A stretch of 64,000 bases of DNA from an uncultured Prolixibacteraceae bacterium (GCA_937915865.1 CALGIG010000022.1:104036-168035), one strand, 5' to 3'. Positions 35,143-44,787 are shown, counted from the stretch's first letter. Translations and numbers: made by a program. The notes: generated by a model not told the origin, from the sequence alone.

Positions 35143-37458
35143 GTGTATAATTATTTAGATGAATTAAACGAAAATCAAAGACAAGCCGTTGAAAATATTC
35201 AAGGAGCATCGCTTATTATTGCTGGCGCAGGTTCTGGAAAAACAAGGGTTTTGACATACAGGATTGCATATTTATTAAAAAATAAGGTTAGGCCGGGCTC
35301 AATTTTAGCCCTGACATTTACAAACAAAGCCGCCCGCGAAATGAAAGACCGCATATCGGCTATTGTTGGGCAAAATACTGCCCGATACTTGTGGATGGGA
35401 ACCTTTCACTCCATTTTTTCACGAATTTTAAGAACTGAACACGAATTAATCGGATACCCTTCAGATTTTACCATTTACGATTCGTCAGATTCGAAGAACC
35501 TGATAAAAAGCATTATCAAGGACATGAACCTCGATGATAAAACCTATAAACCTGCAGTAGTTGCTTCACGAATATCAGCTGCAAAAAACAACTTGGTTTC
35601 GTCTGAAGTATACTCAACGTTACCAGAAACAGCCGAATATGACCAAAGTATTAAAATGCCTTTGATTGGTCAGATTTATAAAGAATATGCCAAACGTTGT
35701 TTTCTTGCCGGGGCAATGGATTTTGACGATCTGCTATTGAAAACCAATGCCTTACTACGAAATCACCCTGAAATTCTGGATAAATATCAGAAAACTTTTG
35801 AGTACATTTTGGTCGACGAGTACCAGGATACAAACCATTCGCAATACATGATTATCAAGAAGCTGGCTGCCAAACACAACAATATATGTGTAGTTGGCGA
35901 CGACGCCCAGAGTATTTATTCATTCCGTGGCGCCCGAATTGAAAATATCCTGAATTTCCAAAAAGATTATCCCGATCATAAAATTTTTAAACTCGAACAA
36001 AATTACCGCTCGACACAAAATATTGTTGACGCAGCAAACAGTGTCATTGCCCGGAATAAAAGACAAATACCTAAAAACGTATTTTCTGAAAAGGAAAAAG
36101 GGACTTTAATTAAGGTAATGAGTGCCATTACTGATAATGAAGAGGGCTATTTAGTTGCGAACGAGATTACAGATACCCGGTTACGGGACCATTTTCTTTT
36201 TTCGGATTACGCCATTTTATACCGGACCAATGCACAATCGCGTATTTTTGAAGAATCGCTTCGAAAGCGAAACATCCCTTACAAAATATATGGTGGGCTT
36301 TCATTTTACCAACGAAAAGAGATCAAAGATTTGCTGTCATATTTCAGATTAGTAATCAATCCGAAAGATAATGAAGCATTTAAGCGAATTATAAATTACC
36401 CGGCTCGCGGAATTGGGCAGACCAGCTTAACAAAACTTGAACAATTTTCGGCACAAAACAATATTAGCATTTGGGAATTTGCAACAAATATCCAACTGTT
36501 AATCAACGAATTCAACAAAGGAACTGTAGCAAAAATCAACGAATTCACCAGTTTAATAGATTCATTCAGGGAAAAACTGATAACCCATAATGCCTTTGAA
36601 CTTGCAAGTGAAATTGCTACTGCTTCGGGTGTAATGAAAGACTTATACAAAGATCAAACGCCTGAAGGAGTAAGTCGTTTCGAGAATATCCAGGAATTAT
36701 TAAATGGGATTCAGGAGTTTTCGATTTCCGCCCGCGAAGAAGGAAGAACAGGACAACTTAATAATTACATGGAAGATGTGGCCTTACTTACCGACCAGGA
36801 TAGCGAAAAGCCAGAAGACAACGAACGTGTAACATTAATGACTATACATTCGGCCAAAGGGCTCGAATTTAAAACTGTTTTTATAGTAGGTGTTGAAGAA
36901 AATCTGTTTCCATCGAACCAAACTGGTCAAAAATCGTTAGAAGAACTCGAAGAAGAACGTCGACTGTTTTATGTCGCTCTGACACGGGCCGAACAACATG
37001 CTTATTTAAGCTATGCCCGACAACGGTATAAATGGGGCAAACTCGAATTCTGCAACAAAAGCCGCTTTATTGATGAAATTGATCCTCAATATCTTGATAT
37101 GCCTGTTGAAAAAGAAACCGCTTTTTTTGGTACAAGTCAGGACCTACCATTCCCGGCGCCCAAACCAAAGTCTCAAAGTGCTGCAACACCAGGCGTAAGA
37201 ATTTCCGGTGTAAGCCAAACAGACATGTTCAGGAAACTTTCCAAGCTTCGTGAAGCTAAAAAAGAAACTGATTCGTTTGAATTTAGTAACCCGGAAGAAA
37301 TACAGGCAGGAATGTTGGTTGAACATCAGCGTTTTGGCCGTGGAAAAGTTTTACAAATTGAAGGTCAAGCTCCAGATATCCAGGCAACTGTATTTTTCCA
37401 AAATGCTGGGAAAAAACAGCTACTTTTGAAATTTGCCAAGCTTCGGATTGTTGAATGA
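35143..37458 (+). CDS. pcrA: ATP-dependent 3'-5' DNA helicase PcrA/UvrD
   Basis: 771 aa from GTG. It has the superfamily 1A motifs in order: Q motif LNENQRQAVE, Walker A AGAGSGKT (27-34), TFTNKAAREMK (Ia), DEYQDT (II), GDDAQSIYSFRGA (III), QNYRST (IV), TIHSAKGLEFK (V) and RRLFYVALTRA (VI). The C-terminus ends in the tudor-like GMLVEHQRFGRGKVLQIEG element that binds RNA polymerase in PcrA/UvrD. It acts in nucleotide excision and mismatch repair and in clearing stalled polymerase. A TACTTTTG box at 35110-35117 is a possible -7 element. Confidence 0.96.
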   Translation: MYNYLDELNENQRQAVENIQGASLIIAGAGSGKTRVLTYRIAYLLKNKVRPGSILALTFTNKAAREMKDRISAIVGQNTARYLWMGTFHSIFSRILRTEHELIGYPSDFTIYDSSDSKNLIKSIIKDMNLDDKTYKPAVVASRISAAKNNLVSSEVYSTLPETAEYDQSIKMPLIGQIYKEYAKRCFLAGAMDFDDLLLKTNALLRNHPEILDKYQKTFEYILVDEYQDTNHSQYMIIKKLAAKHNNICVVGDDAQSIYSFRGARIENILNFQKDYPDHKIFKLEQNYRSTQNIVDAANSVIARNKRQIPKNVFSEKEKGTLIKVMSAITDNEEGYLVANEITDTRLRDHFLFSDYAILYRTNAQSRIFEESLRKRNIPYKIYGGLSFYQRKEIKDLLSYFRLVINPKDNEAFKRIINYPARGIGQTSLTKLEQFSAQNNISIWEFATNIQLLINEFNKGTVAKINEFTSLIDSFREKLITHNAFELASEIATASGVMKDLYKDQTPEGVSRFENIQELLNGIQEFSISAREEGRTGQLNNYMEDVALLTDQDSEKPEDNERVTLMTIHSAKGLEFKTVFIVGVEENLFPSNQTGQKSLEELEEERRLFYVALTRAEQHAYLSYARQRYKWGKLEFCNKSRFIDEIDPQYLDMPVEKETAFFGTSQDLPFPAPKPKSQSAATPGVRISGVSQTDMFRKLSKLREAKKETDSFEFSNPEEIQAGMLVEHQRFGRGKVLQIEGQAPDIQATVFFQNAGKKQLLLKFAKLRIVE

Positions 37459-37663
37459 AAAGGTGTAAGGTTAACTTAAGACCAGTTTTGTAGCTAATAT
37501 CGTCTTGTTTATTACTGTTGTCTATTATTTTTTTGATTTTTTTTGCTGACAAAACAAATTTCGTTTAATTTGCACCTAAATTTCACTTCATACTGATTAT
37601 CTGTATTAATTTCCTTTAAAGATAACAGCCTGATTTTTTTAAGATAAAACGTTATTAATTTGC

Positions 37664-38302
37664 ATGGATTATAATTCTAATCGCAGTAAGTTAGCCCTGC
37701 CTGAGTACGGAAGAAACTTACAAAATATGGTCAACCATATTATGAGCATCGAAGATCGCAATGAGAGAAACAGGGCGGCCCGAACAATTATCGACATCAT
37801 GGGTACCATGTATCCTTACCTGCGCGACATCAATGATTTCAAACATAAGCTTTGGGATCATCTCGCTATTATGTCAAACTTTCAGCTTGATATTGATTAT
37901 CCCTACACTCCCCCATCGCCCGAGTTTTTTGTAGCTCCACCCAAAAAGGTGCCTTATGATAATAATACCATTAAATATAGGCATTACGGAAAAACAATCG
38001 AGAACCTAATCGAAAAGGCAACCGATTACCCCGACGAAAAAGAAAGAGAGCTTTTGATTAAGCTTATTGCCAACCACATGAAAAAAAGCTACGTGGTTTG
38101 GAATAAAGATTCGGTTACCGATGAAAAGATATTTGCGGATATTGAAGAAATGTCGCAGGGAAGAATTAAGTGTTCTGATTTAACTTTAACTGAAACCAAA
38201 GATATTTTGTACCGGAATAATCAGAAAAAACAGAATAATCAAAACAACAATCAGAACAGAAAATTCCAAAAACAAAACGACCGTAATAAGCAAAAGCAAT
38301 AA
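37664..38302 (+). CDS. DUF4290 family protein with Asn/Gln/Lys-rich tail
   Basis: 212 aa. The N-terminal ~175 residues are an all-helical conserved domain (MDYNSNRSKLALPEYGRNLQ, RAARTIIDIMGTMYPYLRDI, FKHKLWDHLAIMS) that I recognise as DUF4290, a Bacteroidota family of unknown function. The last ~35 residues are almost only N, Q and K with a few R/D and are surely disordered; they may bind RNA or another polyanion (inference). It is located 63 nt before murA, and the pairing of this family with murA is common in the phylum. Confidence 0.88.
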   Translation: MDYNSNRSKLALPEYGRNLQNMVNHIMSIEDRNERNRAARTIIDIMGTMYPYLRDINDFKHKLWDHLAIMSNFQLDIDYPYTPPSPEFFVAPPKKVPYDNNTIKYRHYGKTIENLIEKATDYPDEKERELLIKLIANHMKKSYVVWNKDSVTDEKIFADIEEMSQGRIKCSDLTLTETKDILYRNNQKKQNNQNNNQNRKFQKQNDRNKQKQ

Positions 38303-38365
38303 TACTTTTACAACAAGAATAAGCAGGTAGCTAATCCCCTGAAGAATACGTGTAACTTTATTCCG

Positions 38366-39670
38366 ATGGCAACATTTAAAATTAAAGGAGGAAATCGCCT
38401 TAAGGGAGAATTACATCCACAAGGAGCTAAAAATGAAGCATTACAGGTAATTTGTGCGGCATTATTAACGCCTGAAAAAGTGACAATCTGCAACATCCCC
38501 GAGATTAGCGATGTCATTAAATTAATAGAGATAATAACCAATCTGGGTGTACAAACCGAACGTATTGCCAAAGGGATTTATTCATTTCAAGCCGATACGC
38601 TCCATCTCGATTTCCTGAAATCAGAAACTTTTTCCCGGCAGGCTTCTAGTTTACGTGGTTCAATAATGATAATTGGCCCACTTTTGGCCCGCTTTGGTAT
38701 TGGTTATATACCTCAGCCAGGTGGAGATAAAATAGGACGTCGCCGGCTCGATACCCATTTCATTGGACTCCAAAAGCTGGGAGCAAATTTTAACTACAAC
38801 CAGGAAGAACATTTTTACAGCGTTGAAGCCCCCAAATTAACCGGAACTTACATGTTGCTCGACGAAGCTTCAGTTACAGGAACTGCCAACATCCTTATGG
38901 CCGCTACAATGGCGCAGGGAACTACTACCATTTACAATGCAGCCTGTGAACCTTATTTGCAACAACTTTGTAAAATGCTTGTTTCGATGGGAGCAGTGAT
39001 TGAAGGGATTGGCTCAAACTTACTGACCGTGAAAGGAGTAAGTTCTCTCAAGGGTTGTTCCCATGAAATCCTTCCGGATATGATTGAAGTTGGTAGTTTT
39101 ATTGGACTTGCTGCCATGACCAACTCGGAGATAACCATTAAAAATGCTGGGACCAAGCATTTAGGTATTATCCCGGAACAATTTAAACGATTGGGAATCA
39201 GAATTGAAGAAAATAACGACGATTTATTTATCCCGGCACAGGAACATTTTGAAATCGAAACTTTTATGGATGGGTCAATAATGACTATTTCTGATGCTCC
39301 CTGGCCAGGTCTCACCCCCGATTTGTTAAGCATTTTTCTGGTAGTGGCAACCCAAGCCAAAGGTAGTGTACTAATTCACCAGAAAATGTTCGAAAGCCGA
39401 TTATTCTTTGTTGACAAGTTAATTGATATGGGGGCCCAAATAATTCTTTGCGACCCACACCGTGCAACAGTTATTGGCCTTGATCACAAATATCCGCTTC
39501 GCGGAACAAATATGAGTTCACCAGATATCCGTGCTGGTGTGGCCTTACTTATCGCGGCGTTATCAGCACAGGGAATAAGCAAAATATCGAATATTGAGCA
39601 AATCGACCGGGGATACGAAACAATTGACGAAAGGCTTAATTCAATTGGCGCCCAAATCACCAGAATATAG
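38366..39670 (+). CDS. murA: UDP-N-acetylglucosamine 1-carboxyvinyltransferase MurA (Asp active-site variant)
   Basis: 434 aa, EPT/RTPC inside-out barrel. Conserved K22-N23 (GAKNEA) and SLRGSIMIIGPLLARFG are present. The catalytic loop reads PGGDKIGRRRLDTH, with Asp121 where most MurA proteins have the Cys that fosfomycin alkylates. The enzyme adds enolpyruvate to UDP-GlcNAc, the first committed step of peptidoglycan synthesis. An Asp at this position is known from Mycobacterium and Chlamydia and keeps activity while giving fosfomycin resistance. Confidence 0.97.
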   Translation: MATFKIKGGNRLKGELHPQGAKNEALQVICAALLTPEKVTICNIPEISDVIKLIEIITNLGVQTERIAKGIYSFQADTLHLDFLKSETFSRQASSLRGSIMIIGPLLARFGIGYIPQPGGDKIGRRRLDTHFIGLQKLGANFNYNQEEHFYSVEAPKLTGTYMLLDEASVTGTANILMAATMAQGTTTIYNAACEPYLQQLCKMLVSMGAVIEGIGSNLLTVKGVSSLKGCSHEILPDMIEVGSFIGLAAMTNSEITIKNAGTKHLGIIPEQFKRLGIRIEENNDDLFIPAQEHFEIETFMDGSIMTISDAPWPGLTPDLLSIFLVVATQAKGSVLIHQKMFESRLFFVDKLIDMGAQIILCDPHRATVIGLDHKYPLRGTNMSSPDIRAGVALLIAALSAQGISKISNIEQIDRGYETIDERLNSIGAQITRI

Positions 39671-39805
39671 AAATTGGCAAATAACGAAACGCTCACTTCT
39701 TTTTCTTATTCCTAATAATGTTAATATTTCACAACAAATTTATCAGGTTAATCACTCATTCCGTCTAATTTTTACTTTTGCAGAGAACATCAAAATGAAG
39801 GCATT

Positions 39806-40348
39806 ATGAGAGTGAATATCAACGTTCTATTTATCTTACTTTTTGCAGCTTCAGTTTCTGCATCAACCAACAAGTTGCCTCAAGCCAAAAACGAGCTTAA
39901 AATTGGGCTTGAAGTTGGCAACAAAGCGCCTGAAATTCAGGAGAAAAATACTGAAGGAAAAGAACTTAAACTTTCATCACTCGAAGGTAAAATTGTTCTA
40001 ATTGATTTTTGGGCTTCATGGTGCGGCCCTTGTCGTGCAGAAAACCCCAACGTAGTAGCTGCTTATCAAAAATTTAAAGATTCGAAATTCAAATCAGGAA
40101 AAGGATTTACAGTTTTTAGTGTTTCCCTCGACAGGGATAAAAGCTCGTGGATAAATGCCATTGCAGCCGATAACCTCACCTGGGAATGCCATGTTAGTGA
40201 CTTACAATTTTGGAACTCGAAATATGCTGGTATTTATGGAGTTGGACGGATACCTTCAAATTTTTTGATTGATGGGAACGGCATTATACTTGCCAAAGAC
40301 CTTCGAGGGCCAGCACTTGATCAGGCGCTAAATGATCTTTTGAAATAG
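39806..40348 (+). CDS. TlpA-like periplasmic thioredoxin-fold protein
   Basis: 180 aa. A short signal peptide (about 1-20) is followed by an AhpC-TSA/TlpA domain: VGNKAPEIQEKNTEGKELKL, then FWASWCGPCRAENP with redox Cys73 and Cys76, and the cis-Pro region GRIPSNFLIDGNG. It is probably a periplasmic thiol reductant or disulphide exchanger, as in cytochrome maturation. It has a TACTTTTG box upstream (39773-39780) and a terminator downstream, so it is probably its own unit. Confidence 0.9.
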   Translation: MRVNINVLFILLFAASVSASTNKLPQAKNELKIGLEVGNKAPEIQEKNTEGKELKLSSLEGKIVLIDFWASWCGPCRAENPNVVAAYQKFKDSKFKSGKGFTVFSVSLDRDKSSWINAIAADNLTWECHVSDLQFWNSKYAGIYGVGRIPSNFLIDGNGIILAKDLRGPALDQALNDLLK

Positions 40349-40370
40349 ACTCAAAACAGACAAACAATAC

Positions 40371-40400
40371 AAGCAGCTCTTATTCGGGCTGCTTTTTTTT
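40371..40400 (+). terminator. Intrinsic terminator
   Basis: AAGCAGC, a ~12-nt loop and GCTGCTT run into eight T. It ends the thioredoxin-like gene before the grpE promoter region. Confidence 0.75.
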
Positions 40401-40411
40401 AAAGTTTTTGG

Positions 40412-40498
40412 TAACTGTCATATCATTAATTAAAACTGACAGTTATCAAATATTTAAAATGCCAAATTGGCAATTGTATCTCCTTGGCAGTATATTTG
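40412..40498 (+). promoter_or_regulatory. grpE-dnaJ control region with two palindromes and promoter
   Basis: A 9-bp inverted repeat TAACTGTCA (40412-40420) / TGACAGTTA (40437-40445) lies upstream of a perfect palindrome TGCCAA-A-TTGGCA (40460-40472). The second palindrome contains TTG (40467-40469) which, with a 21-nt spacer, precedes TATATTTG (40491-40498), a Bacteroidota -7 box. The layout fits a repressor covering the -33 element of a heat-shock operon. The regulator is unknown. Confidence 0.5.
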
Positions 40499-40533
40499 CA
40501 GACTCGAAAATGCAAATTAAAAATTAACATACA

Positions 40534-41115
40534 ATGACAGAAGATAAAGCCAAAGTTAACGAACAACACGAACAAGAGACTCTGGAAAATGGCGCCCAGG
40601 AAGAACCTTCAACAACAAAAAAAGATTCTAAAAAAGATAAAATCCATAAAAAAAGCAAGGTCGAAGAACAATTGGAAAAAACTGAAAATGAAATCCTTGA
40701 ATTAAAAGACAAGCATATTCGTTTACAAGCCGAATTCGATAATTACCGTAAACGTACCATCAAAGAGCGTATGGAATTATTGAAAACCGCAAGTGAAAGT
40801 GTTTTGGTAAATATTCTGCCAGTAATCGACGATTTTGACCGCGCCCTTCAAACATTGGAATCAGTACAGGAAGAAAATCACGTAAGAGAAGGTGTTAATT
40901 TGATTTACAACAAATTTCAGGAATTTCTGAAACAAAACGGAGTGAAAGAAATTGAAGCCAGAGGAAAAGATTTTGATACTGATCTACATGAAGCTATCAC
41001 AAAAATTCCGGCTCCGAGCGAAGATCTGAAAGGTAAAATTGTTGATGTTATTCAGAAAGGTTATTACCTTAACGATAAAGTGATACGTTTTTCGAAAGTA
41101 GTTATTGGCGAATAG
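40534..41115 (+). CDS. grpE: Nucleotide exchange factor GrpE
   Basis: 193 aa. A charged, Lys/Glu-rich N-terminal region of ~45 residues is followed by a long coiled coil (VEEQLEKTENEILELKDKHI) and RLQAEFDNYRKRTIKERMEL, with the C-terminal beta domain (LHEAITKIPAPSEDLKGKIV, KGYYLNDKVIRFSKVVIGE). It releases ADP from DnaK. DnaK itself is not in the window. dnaJ follows after 19 nt. Confidence 0.97.
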   Translation: MTEDKAKVNEQHEQETLENGAQEEPSTTKKDSKKDKIHKKSKVEEQLEKTENEILELKDKHIRLQAEFDNYRKRTIKERMELLKTASESVLVNILPVIDDFDRALQTLESVQEENHVREGVNLIYNKFQEFLKQNGVKEIEARGKDFDTDLHEAITKIPAPSEDLKGKIVDVIQKGYYLNDKVIRFSKVVIGE

Positions 41116-41134
41116 CCTGATAGAAAATAAAATA

Positions 41135-42286
41135 ATGACAAAACGCGATTTTTACGAAGTTTTGGGCGTCAGCAAAAATGCGACTGCCGAGGAAATAAAG
41201 AAAGCATACCGACAAAAAGCCATTCAGTTTCACCCGGATAAAAATCCAGGGAACAAGGAAGCTGAGGAAAAATTCAAGGAAGCTGCTGAAGCTTACGAAA
41301 TTTTAAGTAGCCCGGAAAAACGTCAGAGGTACGACCAGTTTGGTCATGCCGGAATGAATGGAGGTGGTGGTTTTGGAGGCCACGATATGTCGATGGACGA
41401 CATATTCTCGATGTTTGGAGATATTTTCGGGGGTGGTGGTTTTGGAGGTTTTGGAGGATTCGGTGGTGGATCGCGTAGTCGTGGGCCTCGTCAGCACCGT
41501 GGATCTGACCTTCGGGTAAAAGTAACACTCAACCTGAATGAAGTTCTGAATGGTGTTGAAAAGAAAATCAAAGTAAAAAAGTATGTTCCTTGCACCCACT
41601 GTAATGGTACTGGAGCAGAAAGAGGATCATCATATTCAACTTGTCAAACCTGCCGTGGGAGTGGACATGTTACACGTATACAAAACACTTTGCTTGGGCA
41701 AATGCAAACAACGACAACTTGCCCTACCTGTAATGGTGAAGGACAGATCATTACAAACAAATGCAATTATTGCCAGGGAGAAGGCGTTGTTCGCGACGAA
41801 GAGGTAATATCAATCAAAATTCCTGCAGGTGTTGGAGAAGGAATGCAGTTAAATGTTTCCGGGAAAGGTAATGCGGGGCGCCGTAACGGCGTCAATGGCG
41901 ACTTGTTTGTTGTCATTCAGGAAGAAGAACACAAAGAATTGATTCGTGACGGAAATAATCTGGTTTACGACCTTTACATCACTTTCCCTGAAATTACTTT
42001 GGGAACAACCAAAGAAATCCCCACGGTTGACAGCAAAGTAAAAGTAAAGATTGATGCAGGAACACAACCAGAGAAAATACTACGTTTAAGAGGGAAAGGA
42101 CTTCCTGACGTAAATGGCTATAGTAAAGGTGATTTACTTGTACGAGTACATGTATGGATTCCCAAAAAACTGAATTCAGAAGAAAAAAAGATGCTCGAAA
42201 AGCTTCAAACCATGCCAAGCTTCGCCGCAGATCCCGATCTTACCGACAAGAATATATTTGACAAGATGAGAGATATTTTTGATTAA
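41135..42286 (+). CDS. dnaJ: Chaperone protein DnaJ
   Basis: 383 aa from the ATG at 41135; an in-frame TTG at 41105 would overlap grpE and adds ten non-homologous residues. J domain 1-70 with HPD at 33-35, a Gly/Phe-rich region (GGGGFGGFGGFGGG), four zinc repeats (CTHCNGTG, CQTCRGSG, CPTCNGEG, CNYCQGEG) and the C-terminal substrate-binding domains. This is a full class A DnaJ. It stimulates DnaK ATPase and delivers unfolded clients. Confidence 0.98.
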   Translation: MTKRDFYEVLGVSKNATAEEIKKAYRQKAIQFHPDKNPGNKEAEEKFKEAAEAYEILSSPEKRQRYDQFGHAGMNGGGGFGGHDMSMDDIFSMFGDIFGGGGFGGFGGFGGGSRSRGPRQHRGSDLRVKVTLNLNEVLNGVEKKIKVKKYVPCTHCNGTGAERGSSYSTCQTCRGSGHVTRIQNTLLGQMQTTTTCPTCNGEGQIITNKCNYCQGEGVVRDEEVISIKIPAGVGEGMQLNVSGKGNAGRRNGVNGDLFVVIQEEEHKELIRDGNNLVYDLYITFPEITLGTTKEIPTVDSKVKVKIDAGTQPEKILRLRGKGLPDVNGYSKGDLLVRVHVWIPKKLNSEEKKMLEKLQTMPSFAADPDLTDKNIFDKMRDIFD

Positions 42287-42309
42287 CCCTCACTCGAAAC
42301 AAGAGAAAT

Positions 42310-42350
42310 GCCGAAAGCTGCTACAAACAAAGCTTTCGGCATTTCTTTTT
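42310..42350 (+). terminator. Intrinsic terminator after dnaJ
   Basis: GCCGAAAGCT, an 11-nt loop and AGCTTTCGGC followed by ATTTCTTTTT. It lies between the convergent dnaJ and mltG genes. Confidence 0.8.
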
Positions 42351-42365
42351 CCATTAAGAATATCG

Positions 42366-43427
42366 CTATTCCATGATGTGCTGAGCGTTTAAGGCTTCCC
42401 TGTATTTTCGGGCATTTTCGTTATGTGCTGATAAGGTTTTGGCAAAATTATGGTATCCAGAAAAATCGGGACGCGCACACATGTAAATGTAAGGTGTTTT
42501 GGCAGCATGTAAAACAGCGTCGATACAAGTGATTTCCGGGAAATTTATTGGACCAGGAGGTAATCCTGCATACTTATAGGTGTTATATGGCGACTCAACA
42601 TCCAAATGACTATTCAAAACCCGTTTTATCCTGAAATTTCCCAAAGCATATTTGATCGTTGGATCGGCCTGTAAGGGCATACCTCTCTTCAACCTGTTCA
42701 GATACAAACCAGCAATAATTGGTCTTTCATCTTTTTTATTGCTTTCTTCCTGAACAATTGAGGCTACAGTCATTACCTGTTCCGGGGTTAATCCAACCTC
42801 AATTGCCTTGGCCCTGCGATCATCATTCCAAAAACGTTTATATTCCATAAACATACGTTCCAAAAATTGTTCAGGAGTGGTTGTCCAATAAAATTCATAC
42901 GTATTCGGAATAAACATACAATGAAAGGTATTTTCATTAAAACCATATTTCTGGAAAACTGCCGGATCGGTGAACTTTTTAAGTAACGTAACAGAATCGG
43001 GCTGAATATATTTGGCAACAGCCCCGGCAAGTTCAGATATAAACCGAAGATTGTTAAAAGTAACTTCAACTGGTTGCTGGTTACCCGACCTAAGCATATT
43101 AACTATCTCATTAGTATTCAATCCCTTATCGAGCAAATACTTGCCAGGTTTAATTAATTGCGGATACTTTTTCCTTTTGGCAACCCAATCAAAAGCTTTG
43201 TAATTAGCAATGATCTGGTGCTTTTTCAAGCTATCTATCACTTGTTCATAAGTTGCATGCAATGGAATTATAATACTTCCAGGAGTTTGAATGTTCGGAC
43301 GAAAAATATATCGGTATAATTGATAACTTCTAAATATTCCAAAACTTACAGCAATAATAAAAATGAGGGTAAACCATTTATTCAATCGTGGAAATAACAT
43401 AATTTGATTTTTTTGGACCAAATCCAT
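42366..43427 (-). CDS. mltG: Endolytic peptidoglycan transglycosylase MltG
   Basis: 353 aa. One N-terminal membrane helix (about 18-34), a LysM-like subdomain, then the YceG catalytic domain with VASIVQEESNKKDERPIIAG (catalytic Glu at 227/228) and LYLNRLKRGMPLQADPTIKY. MltG cuts nascent glycan strands near the membrane and may set strand length. It is monocistronic and convergent with dnaJ, with which it shares the terminator region. Confidence 0.95.
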   Translation of the reverse strand: MDLVQKNQIMLFPRLNKWFTLIFIIAVSFGIFRSYQLYRYIFRPNIQTPGSIIIPLHATYEQVIDSLKKHQIIANYKAFDWVAKRKKYPQLIKPGKYLLDKGLNTNEIVNMLRSGNQQPVEVTFNNLRFISELAGAVAKYIQPDSVTLLKKFTDPAVFQKYGFNENTFHCMFIPNTYEFYWTTTPEQFLERMFMEYKRFWNDDRRAKAIEVGLTPEQVMTVASIVQEESNKKDERPIIAGLYLNRLKRGMPLQADPTIKYALGNFRIKRVLNSHLDVESPYNTYKYAGLPPGPINFPEITCIDAVLHAAKTPYIYMCARPDFSGYHNFAKTLSAHNENARKYREALNAQHIME

Positions 43428-43596
43428 TTCATTTAGGTTTTTCCGATAAAAGTAATGATTTCATTGAAAGTAGCTACTTAAAATGTTTGTCAACATTTTC
43501 TTAATTTCTAATTGAGCAAAAAAAAGACTACTTTTCGTTTGTATGAATTTGCTTAATTTCGCTAATAATTTCAAAAGTATTAAAATACAAACAGAT

Positions 43597-44787
43597 ATGC
43601 ATCAAGTTAGATTAGCTGAAAACATTTTTTATCTCGGGGTGAACGATAGGAGAACTAATCTCTTCGAAAATCTATGGCCAATACCCAATGGCGTTTCATA
43701 CAACTCTTATTTAATAGTTGACGAGAAAATAGCATTAATTGACACTGTTGAACGTACATTTATCGATGATTACCTCGACCAAATTGAAATATTAACCGAT
43801 GGAAAGAATGTTGATTATTTGATTATCAACCACATGGAGCCAGATCATTCGGGAGCATTGAAAGCTGTTGTTGCAAAATATCCGGAGATTACATTGGTTG
43901 GCAACAAGAAAACCTTCGACATGGTGAACAATTATTACAAGATCACCAAAAATATGCTTGAAGTTTACGACGAATCGGAACTACCATTAGGTAAACATCA
44001 CCTGACATTTGCTACAATCCCCATGGTACATTGGCCAGAAACAATGGTTACCCTTGAAACTACAGAAAAGATTTTGTTTACTGGCGATGCTTTTGGATCG
44101 TTTGGAACGCTTGACGGTGGAATTTTTGACGACGAAATTAACCTGGCATTTTACGAGGAAGACCTGATGCGATATTTTACCAATATTGTAGGTAAATATT
44201 GCCCTCATACCCAGCGCGCCTTAAAAAAACTACAAACACTTGATGTAAAAATGCTGGCTGCAACACATGGTCCAATATGGAGGAATAACCTCACTTATAT
44301 CCTAGAACGCTATGAGAAATGGAGTACGTATACAACCGATCCGGGAGCTGTAATCGTTTATGGTTCGATGTATGGAAATACAGCAAAAATGGCCGATGTT
44401 ATTGCCCGACAGCTTGCTGTACGTGGCATTAAAAATATTCGGGTTTACGATGCTTCAAAAACTCATGCGTCATACATTATCAGCGATATTTTCAAATACA
44501 AAGGCTTTATAGTTGGAAGCGCCGCCTATAATAACGAGCTATTCCCTTCTGTAGAAAATTTAGTTACTAAAATTGAACACTACGGAATAAAAGACCATTT
44601 ACTTGGGATATTTGGTTCGTTTGGCTGGAATGGAGGCGGTGTAAAAAACCTTCAGAAATTTGCAGAAAATATCAAGTGGGAATTGGTTTATCAGCCTGTA
44701 GAAGAAAAAGGAACTTTAAAAACTGATAAATACCAACAATGTATTGATTTAGCCAATGCAATGGCTGATAAGCTCTTATCCCAGTAA
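43597..44787 (+). CDS. Flavodiiron protein (A-type, FprA family)
   Basis: 396 aa from ATG 43597; an upstream in-frame ATG at 43543 adds 18 residues not typical of the family. The N-terminal metallo-beta-lactamase domain carries the diiron ligands H79, E81, D83, H84 (HMEPDHSG), H145, D164 (FTGDAFGSFG) and H224 (ATHGPIW). The C-terminal flavodoxin domain begins VIVYGSMYGNTAKMAD (FMN phosphate loop). These cytoplasmic enzymes reduce O2 to water or NO to N2O and protect anaerobes, which suggests a facultative or micro-aerotolerant anaerobe. No rubredoxin gene is adjacent. Confidence 0.96.
   Translation: MHQVRLAENIFYLGVNDRRTNLFENLWPIPNGVSYNSYLIVDEKIALIDTVERTFIDDYLDQIEILTDGKNVDYLIINHMEPDHSGALKAVVAKYPEITLVGNKKTFDMVNNYYKITKNMLEVYDESELPLGKHHLTFATIPMVHWPETMVTLETTEKILFTGDAFGSFGTLDGGIFDDEINLAFYEEDLMRYFTNIVGKYCPHTQRALKKLQTLDVKMLAATHGPIWRNNLTYILERYEKWSTYTTDPGAVIVYGSMYGNTAKMADVIARQLAVRGIKNIRVYDASKTHASYIISDIFKYKGFIVGSAAYNNELFPSVENLVTKIEHYGIKDHLLGIFGSFGWNGGGVKNLQKFAENIKWELVYQPVEEKGTLKTDKYQQCIDLANAMADKLLSQ

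Noticed and set aside
41105..41134. TTG start giving a longer DnaJ
   Set aside because: It overlaps the grpE stop and adds ten residues before the canonical DFYEVLG start; ATG at 41135 is far better.
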